Below, piece by piece: positions 54,005-61,931 of a stretch of 64,000 bases of DNA. The notes beneath the pieces are model-generated. The model saw only the letters and a list, made by a program, of their open reading frames with translations. It was not told the DNA's origin and searched no databases. The DNA comes from JBCAWW01 sp039024315 (GTDB taxonomy: Bacteria > Bacteroidota > Bacteroidia > J057). Every line of letters begins with the position of its first letter. Positions within the stretch are counted from its first letter, which is position 1. The position numbers and the translations under genes are program-made. The stretch is from assembly GCA_039024315.1 (NCBI GenBank), contig JBCCQN010000006.1, forward strand, positions 1 through 64,000. Direction: 5' to 3'.

Positions 54005-55321
54005 TTAAGCAGTTTGTGGACTAAAGACTTTGTCGAAGGCCTGTACAAAATCATCTTTGATATCATCGATATGCTCGATACCCACAGAAACTCTCAGTAG
54101 AGTTGGCGTTACTCCCGCAGCTAGCTGGGCCTCATCACTCAATTGTTGGTGCGTAGTACTAGATGGGTGGATGATCAAAGTCTTCGCATCCCCTACATTG
54201 GCGAGGTGAGAGATCAGTTCAAGGTTATTGACCAGGGCTGCGGCTTGTTCGCGCGTACCATCTAATTCAAAACTCAATACCCCACCAGCACCACGAGCGG
54301 CATATTTTTGCGCTAGTTCATAGTAAGGGCTGCTTTCTAAGCTAGAGTAATTGACTTTTTTCACTAGCGGATGCGCTTCTAACCACTTTCCTAATGCCAA
54401 TGCATTGTCAACCGTTCTTTGCACCCGCAAAGAAAGGGTCTCAATCCCTTGGATCAGCTGGAAGGCGTTGAAAGGAGAAAGTGCTGGACCAAAATCACGC
54501 AGTCCTTCTACACGGGTTCTGATAGCGAACTGGATGTTACCAAATGGGCCTTCAGGACCAAATACATCACTAAAGACCAGTCCATGGTAGCCATCAGAGG
54601 GAGAGCTAAACTGAGGAAATTTGCCATTACCCCAATTGTAGTTACCCCCATCAACGACTACCCCACCTATGGAAGTACCATGACCGCCGATCCATTTGGT
54701 AGCAGAAGCAGTTACCACATTTACGCCATAATCGATCGGACGTACTAGATATCCCGCAGCACCAAAGGTATTATCAGCGACTAACGGAATGTTGTATTTT
54801 TGCGCTAGTCCAGCGATGGCTTCAAAATCAGGCACGTTGAACTCTGGGTTACCGATAGACTCTAAGTAAATACCTTTGGTATTTTCGTCAATTTGCGCCT
54901 CTAGGTCAGCGACTTTGTCGCTAGCGGCAAAACGGGCTTCAATCCCTAGTCTTTTAAAGGCCACTTTGAATTGGTTGTAGGTACCTCCATATAGGTAAGG
55001 AGAAGCCACAAAATTGTCCCCAGTGGTCAAGAAGTTGTTAAGGGCCAAAAATTGAGCTGACTGTCCGGAAGCGGTAGCAACGGCAGCAACTCCACCTTCT
55101 AGGGCTGCGATGCGCTGTTCAAACACATCGGTAGTGGGATTCATGATCCGAGTATAGATATTGCCAAACTCTTGCAGGGCAAAAAGTTTCGCAGCATGAT
55201 CGCTATCATTGAAGACATAAGACGTAGTCTGGTAAATCGGGACCGCACGAGAACCGGTAGTGGGGTCTGCTTGTTGGCCAGCGTGTAGCTGGAGCGTTTC
55301 AAAACGATATTTCTGACTCAT
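54005..55321 (-). CDS. metY: O-acetylhomoserine sulfhydrylase
   Basis: 438 aa, fold-type I PLP enzyme of the Cys/Met metabolism family. PLP-binding Lys209 in VTASATKWIGGHGTSIGG; other landmarks are TTSYVFNDSDHAAKLF, YTRIMNPTTDVFEQRIAALEGG and PLVADNTFGA. The length, with the long insert near SSPSDGYHGLVFSDVFG, fits MetY rather than MetB/MetZ (about 390 aa). It forms homocysteine from O-acetylhomoserine and sulfide. A SAM-I-type riboswitch about 250 bp upstream should shut it down when SAM is plentiful. The product of metX, encoded downstream, is its substrate source. Confidence 0.93.
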   Translation of the reverse strand: MSQKYRFETLQLHAGQQADPTTGSRAVPIYQTTSYVFNDSDHAAKLFALQEFGNIYTRIMNPTTDVFEQRIAALEGGVAAVATASGQSAQFLALNNFLTTGDNFVASPYLYGGTYNQFKVAFKRLGIEARFAASDKVADLEAQIDENTKGIYLESIGNPEFNVPDFEAIAGLAQKYNIPLVADNTFGAAGYLVRPIDYGVNVVTASATKWIGGHGTSIGGVVVDGGNYNWGNGKFPQFSSPSDGYHGLVFSDVFGPEGPFGNIQFAIRTRVEGLRDFGPALSPFNAFQLIQGIETLSLRVQRTVDNALALGKWLEAHPLVKKVNYSSLESSPYYELAQKYAARGAGGVLSFELDGTREQAAALVNNLELISHLANVGDAKTLIIHPSSTTHQQLSDEAQLAAGVTPTLLRVSVGIEHIDDIKDDFVQAFDKVFSPQTA

Positions 55322-55571
55322 GATTAAAAAATGTTGAAATGAATATTTTGGGTGATTTTATGCGTAGGGGTTTTGGCACAAATATAGATATCTGCCAGGG
55401 TCGGATCTTGACGACCAGTTTTGAAGGAATACGTAAAAGGTAGAATTACTTCTGCTGGTGTCGTTGATTTAGCAACAACAACATTTAGGCGTACAACAAA
55501 TTGGGCTCAATGGAAATTGAGTCTGTTGAGTGGAGAGAAGTAAAGTGGAATAATTCATTGCTCTATGTTTC

Positions 55572-55672
55572 ATTATCTGTCCCTAAACTTTAGGGCTGGA
55601 TGGGGCACCGTCTCGCTTGGATGGGTTGCCAGAGGGTCGTAGAGCCAGATCTCTCACCTCATTCTCTATAAT
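55572..55672 (-). ncRNA. SAM-I type (S-box) riboswitch controlling metY
   Basis: On the minus strand the core reads GAATGAGGTGAGAGATCTGG, then CTCTACGACCCTCTGGCAACC, and later GACGGTGCCCCATCC. GGCAACC (55624-55630) and GGTGCC (55604-55609) are the conserved SAM-I elements. ATTAT (55668-55672) and ATAAT (55572-55576) can close the P1 helix. An extra CCCTAA/TTAGGG hairpin (55581-55595) sits before the P1 3' strand and is not part of the minimal core. About 250 nt separate aptamer and metY start; no intrinsic terminator was found there, so the output mode is unclear. Confidence 0.85.
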
Positions 55673-55906
55673 CCGCAACACAGTAGCGTGTGATAGGATT
55701 GCGACAATATTAGGAGGTCTCTTGAAAAAAACCAAGCATCAAGCATTTTTTTTTCAAAAAAAGCGAGCAATTGTCGTCAATTTTGCAATTAGCCTACAAA
55801 AAGGACAAAAATACGGAGAAAGCAGGAGGGGATTTAGGCCTTGTCCTGTCACCTAATGGTATAACATTAAAAGCTAGAATTAGCCCAATATAGAGAGTTT
55901 TCTTCT

Positions 55907-55937
55907 TTTGATTCGAGGAAGATATTTCTTTATCTTG
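55907..55937 (+). promoter_or_regulatory. Candidate promoter of T9SS cargo gene
   Basis: TTTG at 55907-55910, 20 bp, then TATCTTG at 55931-55937, close to TTTG-N19-TAnnTTTG. It lies about 43 bp before the start codon. Confidence 0.4.
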
Positions 55938-55979
55938 CTGGCTAAACTTTAACCAAAATCGTCAAAAGTAAGGTAGACT

Positions 55980-58900
55980 ATGAGAAAATTATCCTCTCTC
56001 CTGTTCGCTTTGATGATCGTTGCTTCGGCAGGGGCACAGAATCTGATTAAACCTTCAGATTTGCGTGTTCAAACGGTCGACTTACGTCAGGATTTGTTGC
56101 GCCAACGCCAACAAGAACAAGTAGATTTTAGCCAGCGCCCAGGAGATGGGTCTGCTCAGGCATTAGATCCAATCGGCACTACCTATAGTGACCAAATTAC
56201 TGCCTTTAAGATTGGAGAATCTCGCAACGCATTTTCATTTATTGCAGGACGCGACAAGCAGATTTCTGTAGTATCAGGTGTCGGCACCAATGGTGGTTCG
56301 GTGGCCTTTATTTATCGCCACAATGTAGATGTTTGTGGAGGTGTTCAACCAACTGATAACGGTCGCTATCGTTACTCCATCTCTACTGATGGTGGTCAGA
56401 GCTGGGACGTAGGGGGTGGAGTTACTGTCAGTGATGGTAATGCAGCGCCCGCAGCACACTGTTTTGGTAAGGGGGAAATCAACCCTACTTACACGCGTTT
56501 TTCGCGTTATCCAAACATGGCTATGTTCTTGGATCCAACAGCAGCCAACCCTACTACTGCTGATTTGAACCTTGTTTATGTAGGACCAGTACTACTTGGT
56601 TCTTCTGGATGGGACGGCCACGTTGCTGGTTCGGTTTCTGACGCTGCTGGCACGCCAGTAGTTGAGCAAGAAGTATATGTTTATCAAAGTGGAGACCAGT
56701 ATCTCCCTGCTTCTCTCATCGAGCGTGTACCAGGTGAGTTTTGGTATGTAGCCAATACCGGTAATGACGCCCAAGGAAACAACATCAATGTAAACAAAGG
56801 TATTTGGGATCCAACCACCAAAGAAGTTGCATGGAGTACTGTCACAACTATCGTTCCTAATCATTTTATCTTTGATGGAGGTACTGTAAATGGTATTCCT
56901 CACATTGCCTTTAGCCCTGATGGCCAAACTGGCTACATCGCACATCCTGGTGACCTTGTAGGAAAAGAAGATACCACTATCTCTCCTATCTTCTATGAGT
57001 CTTTGGATGGTGGTAACACTTGGACTAACGGTTTCGAGTTCGATATGTCTACATGTAGCGAACTACGTGACTCTCTATTGAGCCAGTTGACTGTTGACTC
57101 AGTGAGCCCAACGCAAATTGATACTGTGCCTTTCCTAACGGGCAAAGCTTCTATCGTATTTGACTTCGAACTTACGGTTGATGCCAAGGGCAATCCTCAC
57201 TACTTCACCTATGTATCAGGTGCTTCTAGCCCATTTAACCCAGACGGTTCTGCAGCTGGATATTTCTTCTATCCTGGTATCATCACTTTCATGTACGATA
57301 TCACCAAGGATGCATTTGGCGACTGGAACATGATGTATATCGCCTCTCAGTCAACTTATGATGCTTCCTTTGGAGATTTTAGTGGTGGTACAGGCTCTGA
57401 GTGGGTAACAAGTGGACCGAAAGCAGAACTTAGCCGTTCAGAAGACGGAAATTACGTATTCTACAGCTGGGTTGACTCTGATACCACACTGCCAACTTAC
57501 TCTCCTCAGGCCGATCCAAACACTCCTGGTTCTCAAGAAACAAATACCTCTCCTGAGCTACAGACACGTGCCTACGATGTCCTAAACAACAAATTGACAG
57601 ACATTGTTGACCGCACGGCTGGCGACGCCAACTTTGGTACTCGTGCCATCCTACCGCGTCCTTCTTATACGGCACTTGAAGATGGTAACACTTTGACAGT
57701 ACCCACAGTGATTATGGACCTTGTACCAGGTACAAGTACTTTGAATCCGGTATCTTATGTTTATATCTCTGATGTAAGCTGGGACAAGACTACAGACTTT
57801 ACCATTGATCCATTCTTCTGCTACAACTGTAAGGAAAATCCATTCTCTAACTCAGTAACGGAGCTTAAGCCTGATTGTGGTGTTTCTGATGGTTCTCTTA
57901 GTGTAACAACTGGCGGTGGTATCGCTCCTTACACCATTACTTGGAGCACAGGTGCTACTGGTACTTCTGTAAACAACCTTGCTGCTGGTCTTTACTCTGT
58001 AACAGTTGAAGATACAGTTGGATGTAAGGATGAAATTTCATTTACCCTCAACAACGCTAACGCTCCAGTACCAACTATCGGTTCTGTCGCTGACATTACT
58101 TGTAATGGCGCTGGTGATGGTACTGCAACTGTTACCGTAACAGGTGGTGCTGGATCAGAAACTTATAGCTGGTCAAACGGCGAAGCTGCAGCAACCGCTA
58201 CTATGCTTCCGGCTGGTACTACTACGGTAGAAATCACGGATGCTAATGGTTGTAAGTCCTTTAGCTCTGTAACAATCACTGAGCCTGCCGCTATCAATAT
58301 CGACATCAGCTCTAGCGCTGTTAATTGTGCGGGTGAAGGTAATGGTTCTGCCTCTGCCATCGCTAGTGGTGGTACCGGTATGCTAACTTACTCTTGGGAC
58401 AATGGCGAAACTACTGCTACAATCAATGGTCTTGCTGGTGCAGTTTATACCGTTTTCGTAACGGATGAAAATAACTGTACTGAGTCAGCTCAAATTGCAG
58501 TTGATGAGCCTGCTCCAATTACAGTAGCGGGTAGTGTATCTCCAAACAGTGGTACTTCGGCTGCACCAAATGGAACAGCTTCTGCCTCTGCTAGTGGTGG
58601 TACTAGTCCATTTACTTATGACTGGGTAGCACTCTCTGATAGTACAACCTTTAACAACGCTCCGTTTATCTTCGGTCTTTGTGAAGGCGATTACCAAGTA
58701 ACAGTAACTGATGATGCTGGTTGTACGGTAACTGATACGGTTACAGTAACTGCTATTGGTGATGGTTGCTCTGTAGGTATCGAAGAAGAGCTAGCTGCTG
58801 GTATCCAAACCATGCAATTGCTGCCAAATCCAAACAATGGCGCATTTAGCCTACGTTTAGAGTTGGATCGCCCTGAAGACATTTCTATCGAAATCGTCAA

Positions 58901-59051
58901 TATCAGCGGTCAGGTTATCGCTCGTGAAGATGTTAGTCGTGTCCTAGCACACGATCAAAGCTTCCAGCTCCAAAATGTGAGCAGCGGAATCTACCTCGTA
59001 AAAGTTACTACAAGTCGTGGAACTGCTACTCAGAAAGTAGTGATCCAGTAA
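55980..59051 (+). CDS. Large T9SS cargo protein with Asp-box-like N-terminal region and SprB repeats
   Basis: 1023 aa. Signal peptide 1-19 (KLSSLLFALMIVASAGA). The region about 60-620 has sialidase-like Asp-box motifs (STDGGQSW, SLDGGNTW), suggesting a beta-propeller. Residues about 635-925 hold four SprB-type repeats (DGSLSVTTGGGIAPYTITW; GDGTATVTVTGGAGSETYSW; GNGSASAIASGGTGMLTYSW; NGTASASASGGTSPFTYDW), each with paired cysteines (for example CNGAG with GCKSF). A type A T9SS sorting domain closes the protein (LPNPNNGAFSLRLEL to GIYLVKVTTS). It is probably secreted or surface-attached; no enzymatic activity is assigned. A strong terminator follows. Confidence 0.9.
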   Translation: MRKLSSLLFALMIVASAGAQNLIKPSDLRVQTVDLRQDLLRQRQQEQVDFSQRPGDGSAQALDPIGTTYSDQITAFKIGESRNAFSFIAGRDKQISVVSGVGTNGGSVAFIYRHNVDVCGGVQPTDNGRYRYSISTDGGQSWDVGGGVTVSDGNAAPAAHCFGKGEINPTYTRFSRYPNMAMFLDPTAANPTTADLNLVYVGPVLLGSSGWDGHVAGSVSDAAGTPVVEQEVYVYQSGDQYLPASLIERVPGEFWYVANTGNDAQGNNINVNKGIWDPTTKEVAWSTVTTIVPNHFIFDGGTVNGIPHIAFSPDGQTGYIAHPGDLVGKEDTTISPIFYESLDGGNTWTNGFEFDMSTCSELRDSLLSQLTVDSVSPTQIDTVPFLTGKASIVFDFELTVDAKGNPHYFTYVSGASSPFNPDGSAAGYFFYPGIITFMYDITKDAFGDWNMMYIASQSTYDASFGDFSGGTGSEWVTSGPKAELSRSEDGNYVFYSWVDSDTTLPTYSPQADPNTPGSQETNTSPELQTRAYDVLNNKLTDIVDRTAGDANFGTRAILPRPSYTALEDGNTLTVPTVIMDLVPGTSTLNPVSYVYISDVSWDKTTDFTIDPFFCYNCKENPFSNSVTELKPDCGVSDGSLSVTTGGGIAPYTITWSTGATGTSVNNLAAGLYSVTVEDTVGCKDEISFTLNNANAPVPTIGSVADITCNGAGDGTATVTVTGGAGSETYSWSNGEAAATATMLPAGTTTVEITDANGCKSFSSVTITEPAAINIDISSSAVNCAGEGNGSASAIASGGTGMLTYSWDNGETTATINGLAGAVYTVFVTDENNCTESAQIAVDEPAPITVAGSVSPNSGTSAAPNGTASASASGGTSPFTYDWVALSDSTTFNNAPFIFGLCEGDYQVTVTDDAGCTVTDTVTVTAIGDGCSVGIEEELAAGIQTMQLLPNPNNGAFSLRLELDRPEDISIEIVNISGQVIAREDVSRVLAHDQSFQLQNVSSGIYLVKVTTSRGTATQKVVIQ

Positions 59052-59068
59052 TTGTAGATACGATTTAT

Positions 59069-59105
59069 AAAAAAGCCGCCTCATTGTTGAGGCGGCTTTT
59101 TTTAT
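59069..59105 (+). terminator. Intrinsic terminator after T9SS cargo gene
   Basis: AAAAGCCGCCTCA and TGAGGCGGCTTTT form a perfect 13-bp stem around TTGT, followed by further T. Confidence 0.95.
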
Positions 59106-59111
59106 TGGAGC

Positions 59112-59136
59112 TAAGCGTTCTGCGCAGCAGTAAGTC
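59112..59136 (+). repeat. GNA mini-hairpin repeat, 25 bp identical to 2502-2526
   Basis: Contains AAGCGTTCTGCGCAGCAG, stem CTGC/GCAG, loop GCA. The identity with 2502-2526 continues through TAAGTC on the right. Confidence 0.85.
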
Positions 59137-59193
59137 TTAATTTGAAAGCTTAGCAAAAGCTAGGGAGATAAATATCTTAAACTTTTCTTTTCT

Positions 59194-59207
59194 CGCTGCG
59201 CGGAACG
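59194..59207 (-). repeat. GNA mini-hairpin repeat, minus orientation
   Basis: CGCTGCGCGGAACG; with the copy at 59112 it bounds a segment of about 95 bp in inverted orientation. The flank TTCATTTCTG matches the flanks of 7296 and 45884. Confidence 0.75.
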
Positions 59208-59257
59208 TTCATTTCTGTTAGGTCCACCAGACATGCATATACCAATAAGACTGCTTG

Positions 59258-59343
59258 ATAAGTACAGAGAAAGTGGTCTTGATGAAGTACGCAGCCCAAT
59301 TTTCCTAGGTCTTAATACTGAATACTATTGTCTAAATACTTAG
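59258..59343 (-). repeat. Intergenic repeat family II, partial copy C (inverted)
   Basis: The minus strand of 59291-59343 matches 45696-45748 over about 50 bp with few differences (TTAGACAATAGTATTCAGTA is identical). The palindrome of copies A and B is missing. Confidence 0.7.
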
Positions 59344-59353
59344 TTATTGATAC

Positions 59354-59368
59354 CCGCTACGCGGAACG
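59354..59368 (-). repeat. GNA mini-hairpin repeat, GTA loop
   Basis: On the minus strand CGTTCCGCGTAGCGG: stem CCGC/GCGG, loop GTA, giving the fourth loop variant. It abuts the stop codon of the ABC gene. Confidence 0.75.
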
Positions 59369-59369
59369 T

Positions 59370-61127
59370 TTATTCTGACTTGACTTGAGCATTGGCCCTA
59401 CGCTCCTTAGCCGCTTCGATACTAGCCAATGTACCGGCAGGAATCGCCTGGATTAACTTTTGAGTATAATCGCTTTGTGGCGAACGATAAAGTGTCTCTG
59501 CCTCTTGTAACTCGACCATTTTACCTGCCCGCATGACCATAATACGATCGCTCATAAATTTGACCACGCTCAAATCATGGGAGATAAAAATATAGGTCAG
59601 ATCGAGCTCATCTTGCAGGTCTTTGAGCAAGTTGAGGACTTGGGCTTGGATAGAAACATCTAGAGCCGAGACAGACTCATCGCAGATGATAAATTCAGGT
59701 TCTACGGCTAAAGCCCTCGCGATACAGATCCGCTGCCTTTGCCCACCTGAAAATTCATGTGGAAAACGCTCGTAGTGCTCCTCAGCTAGACCGACTCGCT
59801 CTAATAAGGAAAGGACTCTTGCCTTGCGCTCTTTGACGCTACTACCGATACCATGGACTTGCATAGGTTCCTGTATCACCCTTCCTACCATCATTCTCGG
59901 ATTAAGGGAGCTATAAGGATCTTGAAATATGATTTGCATTTTCTTACGCATCCCACGCAAGGCCTCTCGATCAAGGGCGCGAATGTCCTGTCCCTCATAG
60001 GAAATTGCGCCTCCAATAGGTTCGATTAATCGCAAAATTGACCGACCAAGAGTGGTTTTTCCACAACCTGATTCTCCGACAAGACCCAAGGTTTCGCCTC
60101 TAAAAACTTCAAAACTCACTCCATCGACCGCTTTAACGGCCTCGGTTTTAGGACGAAGAAAACCTTTTTTGGTATTGAACCAAGTTTTGATATTTTCCAC
60201 TTTTAGCAAAACTGAAGAAGGTTTTTCTGGGGTCTCCTCAGCCAGCTTTTTAGATTTGGTTGTATCATCTGTCTCCTCCCCAGTGATAAAATCTTTGATC
60301 GTGGGCAAGCGGTAAAGCTTTTGCGTAAGCTTAGGGCGACAAGCCAGAAGTCCTTGGGTATAGGGATGCTGAGGAGCCCGAAAAATAGCTTCGATACTCC
60401 CTCGCTCCACAATCTCTCCTTTATACATCACCAGTAAGTCATCCGCAATTTCGGCTACTACCCCCAGGTCGTGGGTTATAAAGATCATTGCCATCCCATG
60501 ATGAGCTTGTAAGCGCTGCAGTAGTTCAAGAATCTCTCCTTGCACAGTAACATCAAGGGCCGTAGTAGGCTCATCGGCAATCAAAAGAGAAGGTCCGCAA
60601 CTGATGGCCATAGCAATCATAACTCGCTGCTTTTGTCCCCCAGAGATCTGATGCGGATAAGCCTCGTAAATATGTTTGACTCGTGGTAGTTGTACCTGTT
60701 CAAACAATTTGAGGGTCTCAGCTCTGGCCTCAGCCTTGCTAAGCCCTTTATGCAAGCGCAATGCCTCTGCGACTTGAAAACCACAACTGAGCACTGGATT
60801 TAGCGAACTCATGGGCTCTTGAAATATCATCGACATTTCATTGCCTCGGAGCGCTCGCTTTTCCTTTTCACTCATTTGGTCTAAGCGGTAGGCTTGGCCT
60901 TGAGGATTAAAGCGGATCTCATCGGCCGCAAAGCGTCCGTTTGCTGCCATTAAGCCCATAATGGAAAGTGAACTTACCGACTTACCACTCCCCGACTCTC
61001 CGACGATGCCAAGCGTTCGCCCAGGCGATAACTCATAAGAAATTCCCCTGACGGCTTCGATCTCACCAGACTCAGTTTTGAAAAAAGTACGGAGGTTTTT
61101 GACGCTTAATAAGGGGGAAACAGACAT
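59370..61127 (-). CDS. ABC transporter ATP-binding protein with two nucleotide-binding domains (oligopeptide type)
   Basis: 585 aa, a fusion of the DppD- and DppF-like ATPases as in YejF/GsiA. First domain: Walker A GIVGESGSGKS, signature ISGGQKQR, Walker B LLIADEPTTALD, then the oligopeptide-importer C-terminal extension (HPYTQGLLACRP). Second domain: GLVGESGCGKT, FSGGQRQR, FIICDESVSALD, SPQSDYTQKLIQAIP. It energises import of peptides or similar solutes at the inner membrane. No permease or binding-protein genes are adjacent, so the partners must lie elsewhere. It is divergent from the rhomboid gene with 34 bp between starts. Confidence 0.93.
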   Translation of the reverse strand: MSVSPLLSVKNLRTFFKTESGEIEAVRGISYELSPGRTLGIVGESGSGKSVSSLSIMGLMAANGRFAADEIRFNPQGQAYRLDQMSEKEKRALRGNEMSMIFQEPMSSLNPVLSCGFQVAEALRLHKGLSKAEARAETLKLFEQVQLPRVKHIYEAYPHQISGGQKQRVMIAMAISCGPSLLIADEPTTALDVTVQGEILELLQRLQAHHGMAMIFITHDLGVVAEIADDLLVMYKGEIVERGSIEAIFRAPQHPYTQGLLACRPKLTQKLYRLPTIKDFITGEETDDTTKSKKLAEETPEKPSSVLLKVENIKTWFNTKKGFLRPKTEAVKAVDGVSFEVFRGETLGLVGESGCGKTTLGRSILRLIEPIGGAISYEGQDIRALDREALRGMRKKMQIIFQDPYSSLNPRMMVGRVIQEPMQVHGIGSSVKERKARVLSLLERVGLAEEHYERFPHEFSGGQRQRICIARALAVEPEFIICDESVSALDVSIQAQVLNLLKDLQDELDLTYIFISHDLSVVKFMSDRIMVMRAGKMVELQEAETLYRSPQSDYTQKLIQAIPAGTLASIEAAKERRANAQVKSE

Positions 61128-61161
61128 ATTGGCAGATTGAGACTCGAAAATAGTCCTTTTT

Positions 61162-61875
61162 ATGCAGCTGGCACAAATTTTAAGTAGTCAATGTATGAAC
61201 GCTCAACAACTAGAAAGCCAAAAGATCAAAAATGCCATCCTGATAGGATTCTTGGCATTGGCTACGATTTGGTTGATTGAGGGCTTATTTTGGTTGACGG
61301 GAGCAGAGCGAGCCTTTTGGGGCGTCCTCCCACGTACTACTGAAGGATTAAGGGGTTTGTTGACTATGCCCTTGATTCATGGTGATTTGGGGCATATTGG
61401 GGCCAATTCAGCCCCTCTTTTGATATTATTGGCAGCCTTATGGTATCTATATCGAGAAGTGGCTCTCCCCGTTAGTCTATTTAGTTATTTTACCCCCTCC
61501 CTTTGGGTCTGGGCCATGGCCAGGCAGGAATGGCATATCGGGGCTAGTGGGATGATCTTTGCCTTGGCTTTCTTTTTGTTTGTCAGTGGGATTTTGCGAA
61601 AGGAAATTCGATCCCTTGCCCTATCTTTGATCATCGCCTTTTTGTACGGGGGAATGATCTGGGGAGTATTTCCAGGGGAGGAAGGAGTATCTTGGGAAGG
61701 GCACCTTTTTGGAGCTGTTACTGGTATCATATTGGCTGTAGCGTTCCGCAAACGCGGGCCACAAAAAAAAGATCGTTGGGCTAACGAAACAGATCGGCCT
61801 GAGGACCAATATGGCGCTTGGAACTACAAAGAGCTATTCCCACCACCAGAGGGTTTTCAGTACCCAGAAGAATAA
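61162..61875 (+). CDS. Rhomboid family intramembrane serine protease
   Basis: 237 aa from ATG 61162; ATG 61195 is also possible and would leave more promoter space to the divergent ABC gene. About six membrane helices. Ser129 in HIGASGMIFALA (GxSG) and His181 in WEGHLFGAVTG form the catalytic dyad. HGDLGHIGANSAPL in helix 2 is the conserved HxxxxHxxxN block. Rhomboids cut transmembrane substrates in the membrane; the substrate is unknown. The hydrophilic C-terminal tail (RKRGPQKKDRW to PPEGFQYPEE) is cytoplasmic. A partial hairpin GCGTTCCGCAAACGCGG overlaps codons at 61741-61757. Confidence 0.9.
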   Translation: MQLAQILSSQCMNAQQLESQKIKNAILIGFLALATIWLIEGLFWLTGAERAFWGVLPRTTEGLRGLLTMPLIHGDLGHIGANSAPLLILLAALWYLYREVALPVSLFSYFTPSLWVWAMARQEWHIGASGMIFALAFFLFVSGILRKEIRSLALSLIIAFLYGGMIWGVFPGEEGVSWEGHLFGAVTGIILAVAFRKRGPQKKDRWANETDRPEDQYGAWNYKELFPPPEGFQYPEE

Positions 61876-61906
61876 AAAAGAGCTTGCCGCGAAACAAGCT
61901 CTCCTT
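61872..61906 (-). terminator. Intrinsic terminator for the universal stress protein gene
   Basis: AGAGCTTG and CAAGCTCT pair around an 8-base loop; on the minus strand TTTTTT follows. It also lies directly after the convergent rhomboid stop codon and may serve both. Confidence 0.8.
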
Positions 61907-61931
61907 TATAGTTGATTATCACTGTCTATTA

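Noticed and set aside
55617..55856. 79-codon plus-strand frame in the metY leader
   Set aside because: Overlaps the riboswitch in antisense and continues into an A-rich tract; no protein features.
7296..59368. CRISPR array or tandem repeat
   Set aside because: Repeats are single and scattered over 57 kb, in both orientations, without regular spacers; no cas genes.
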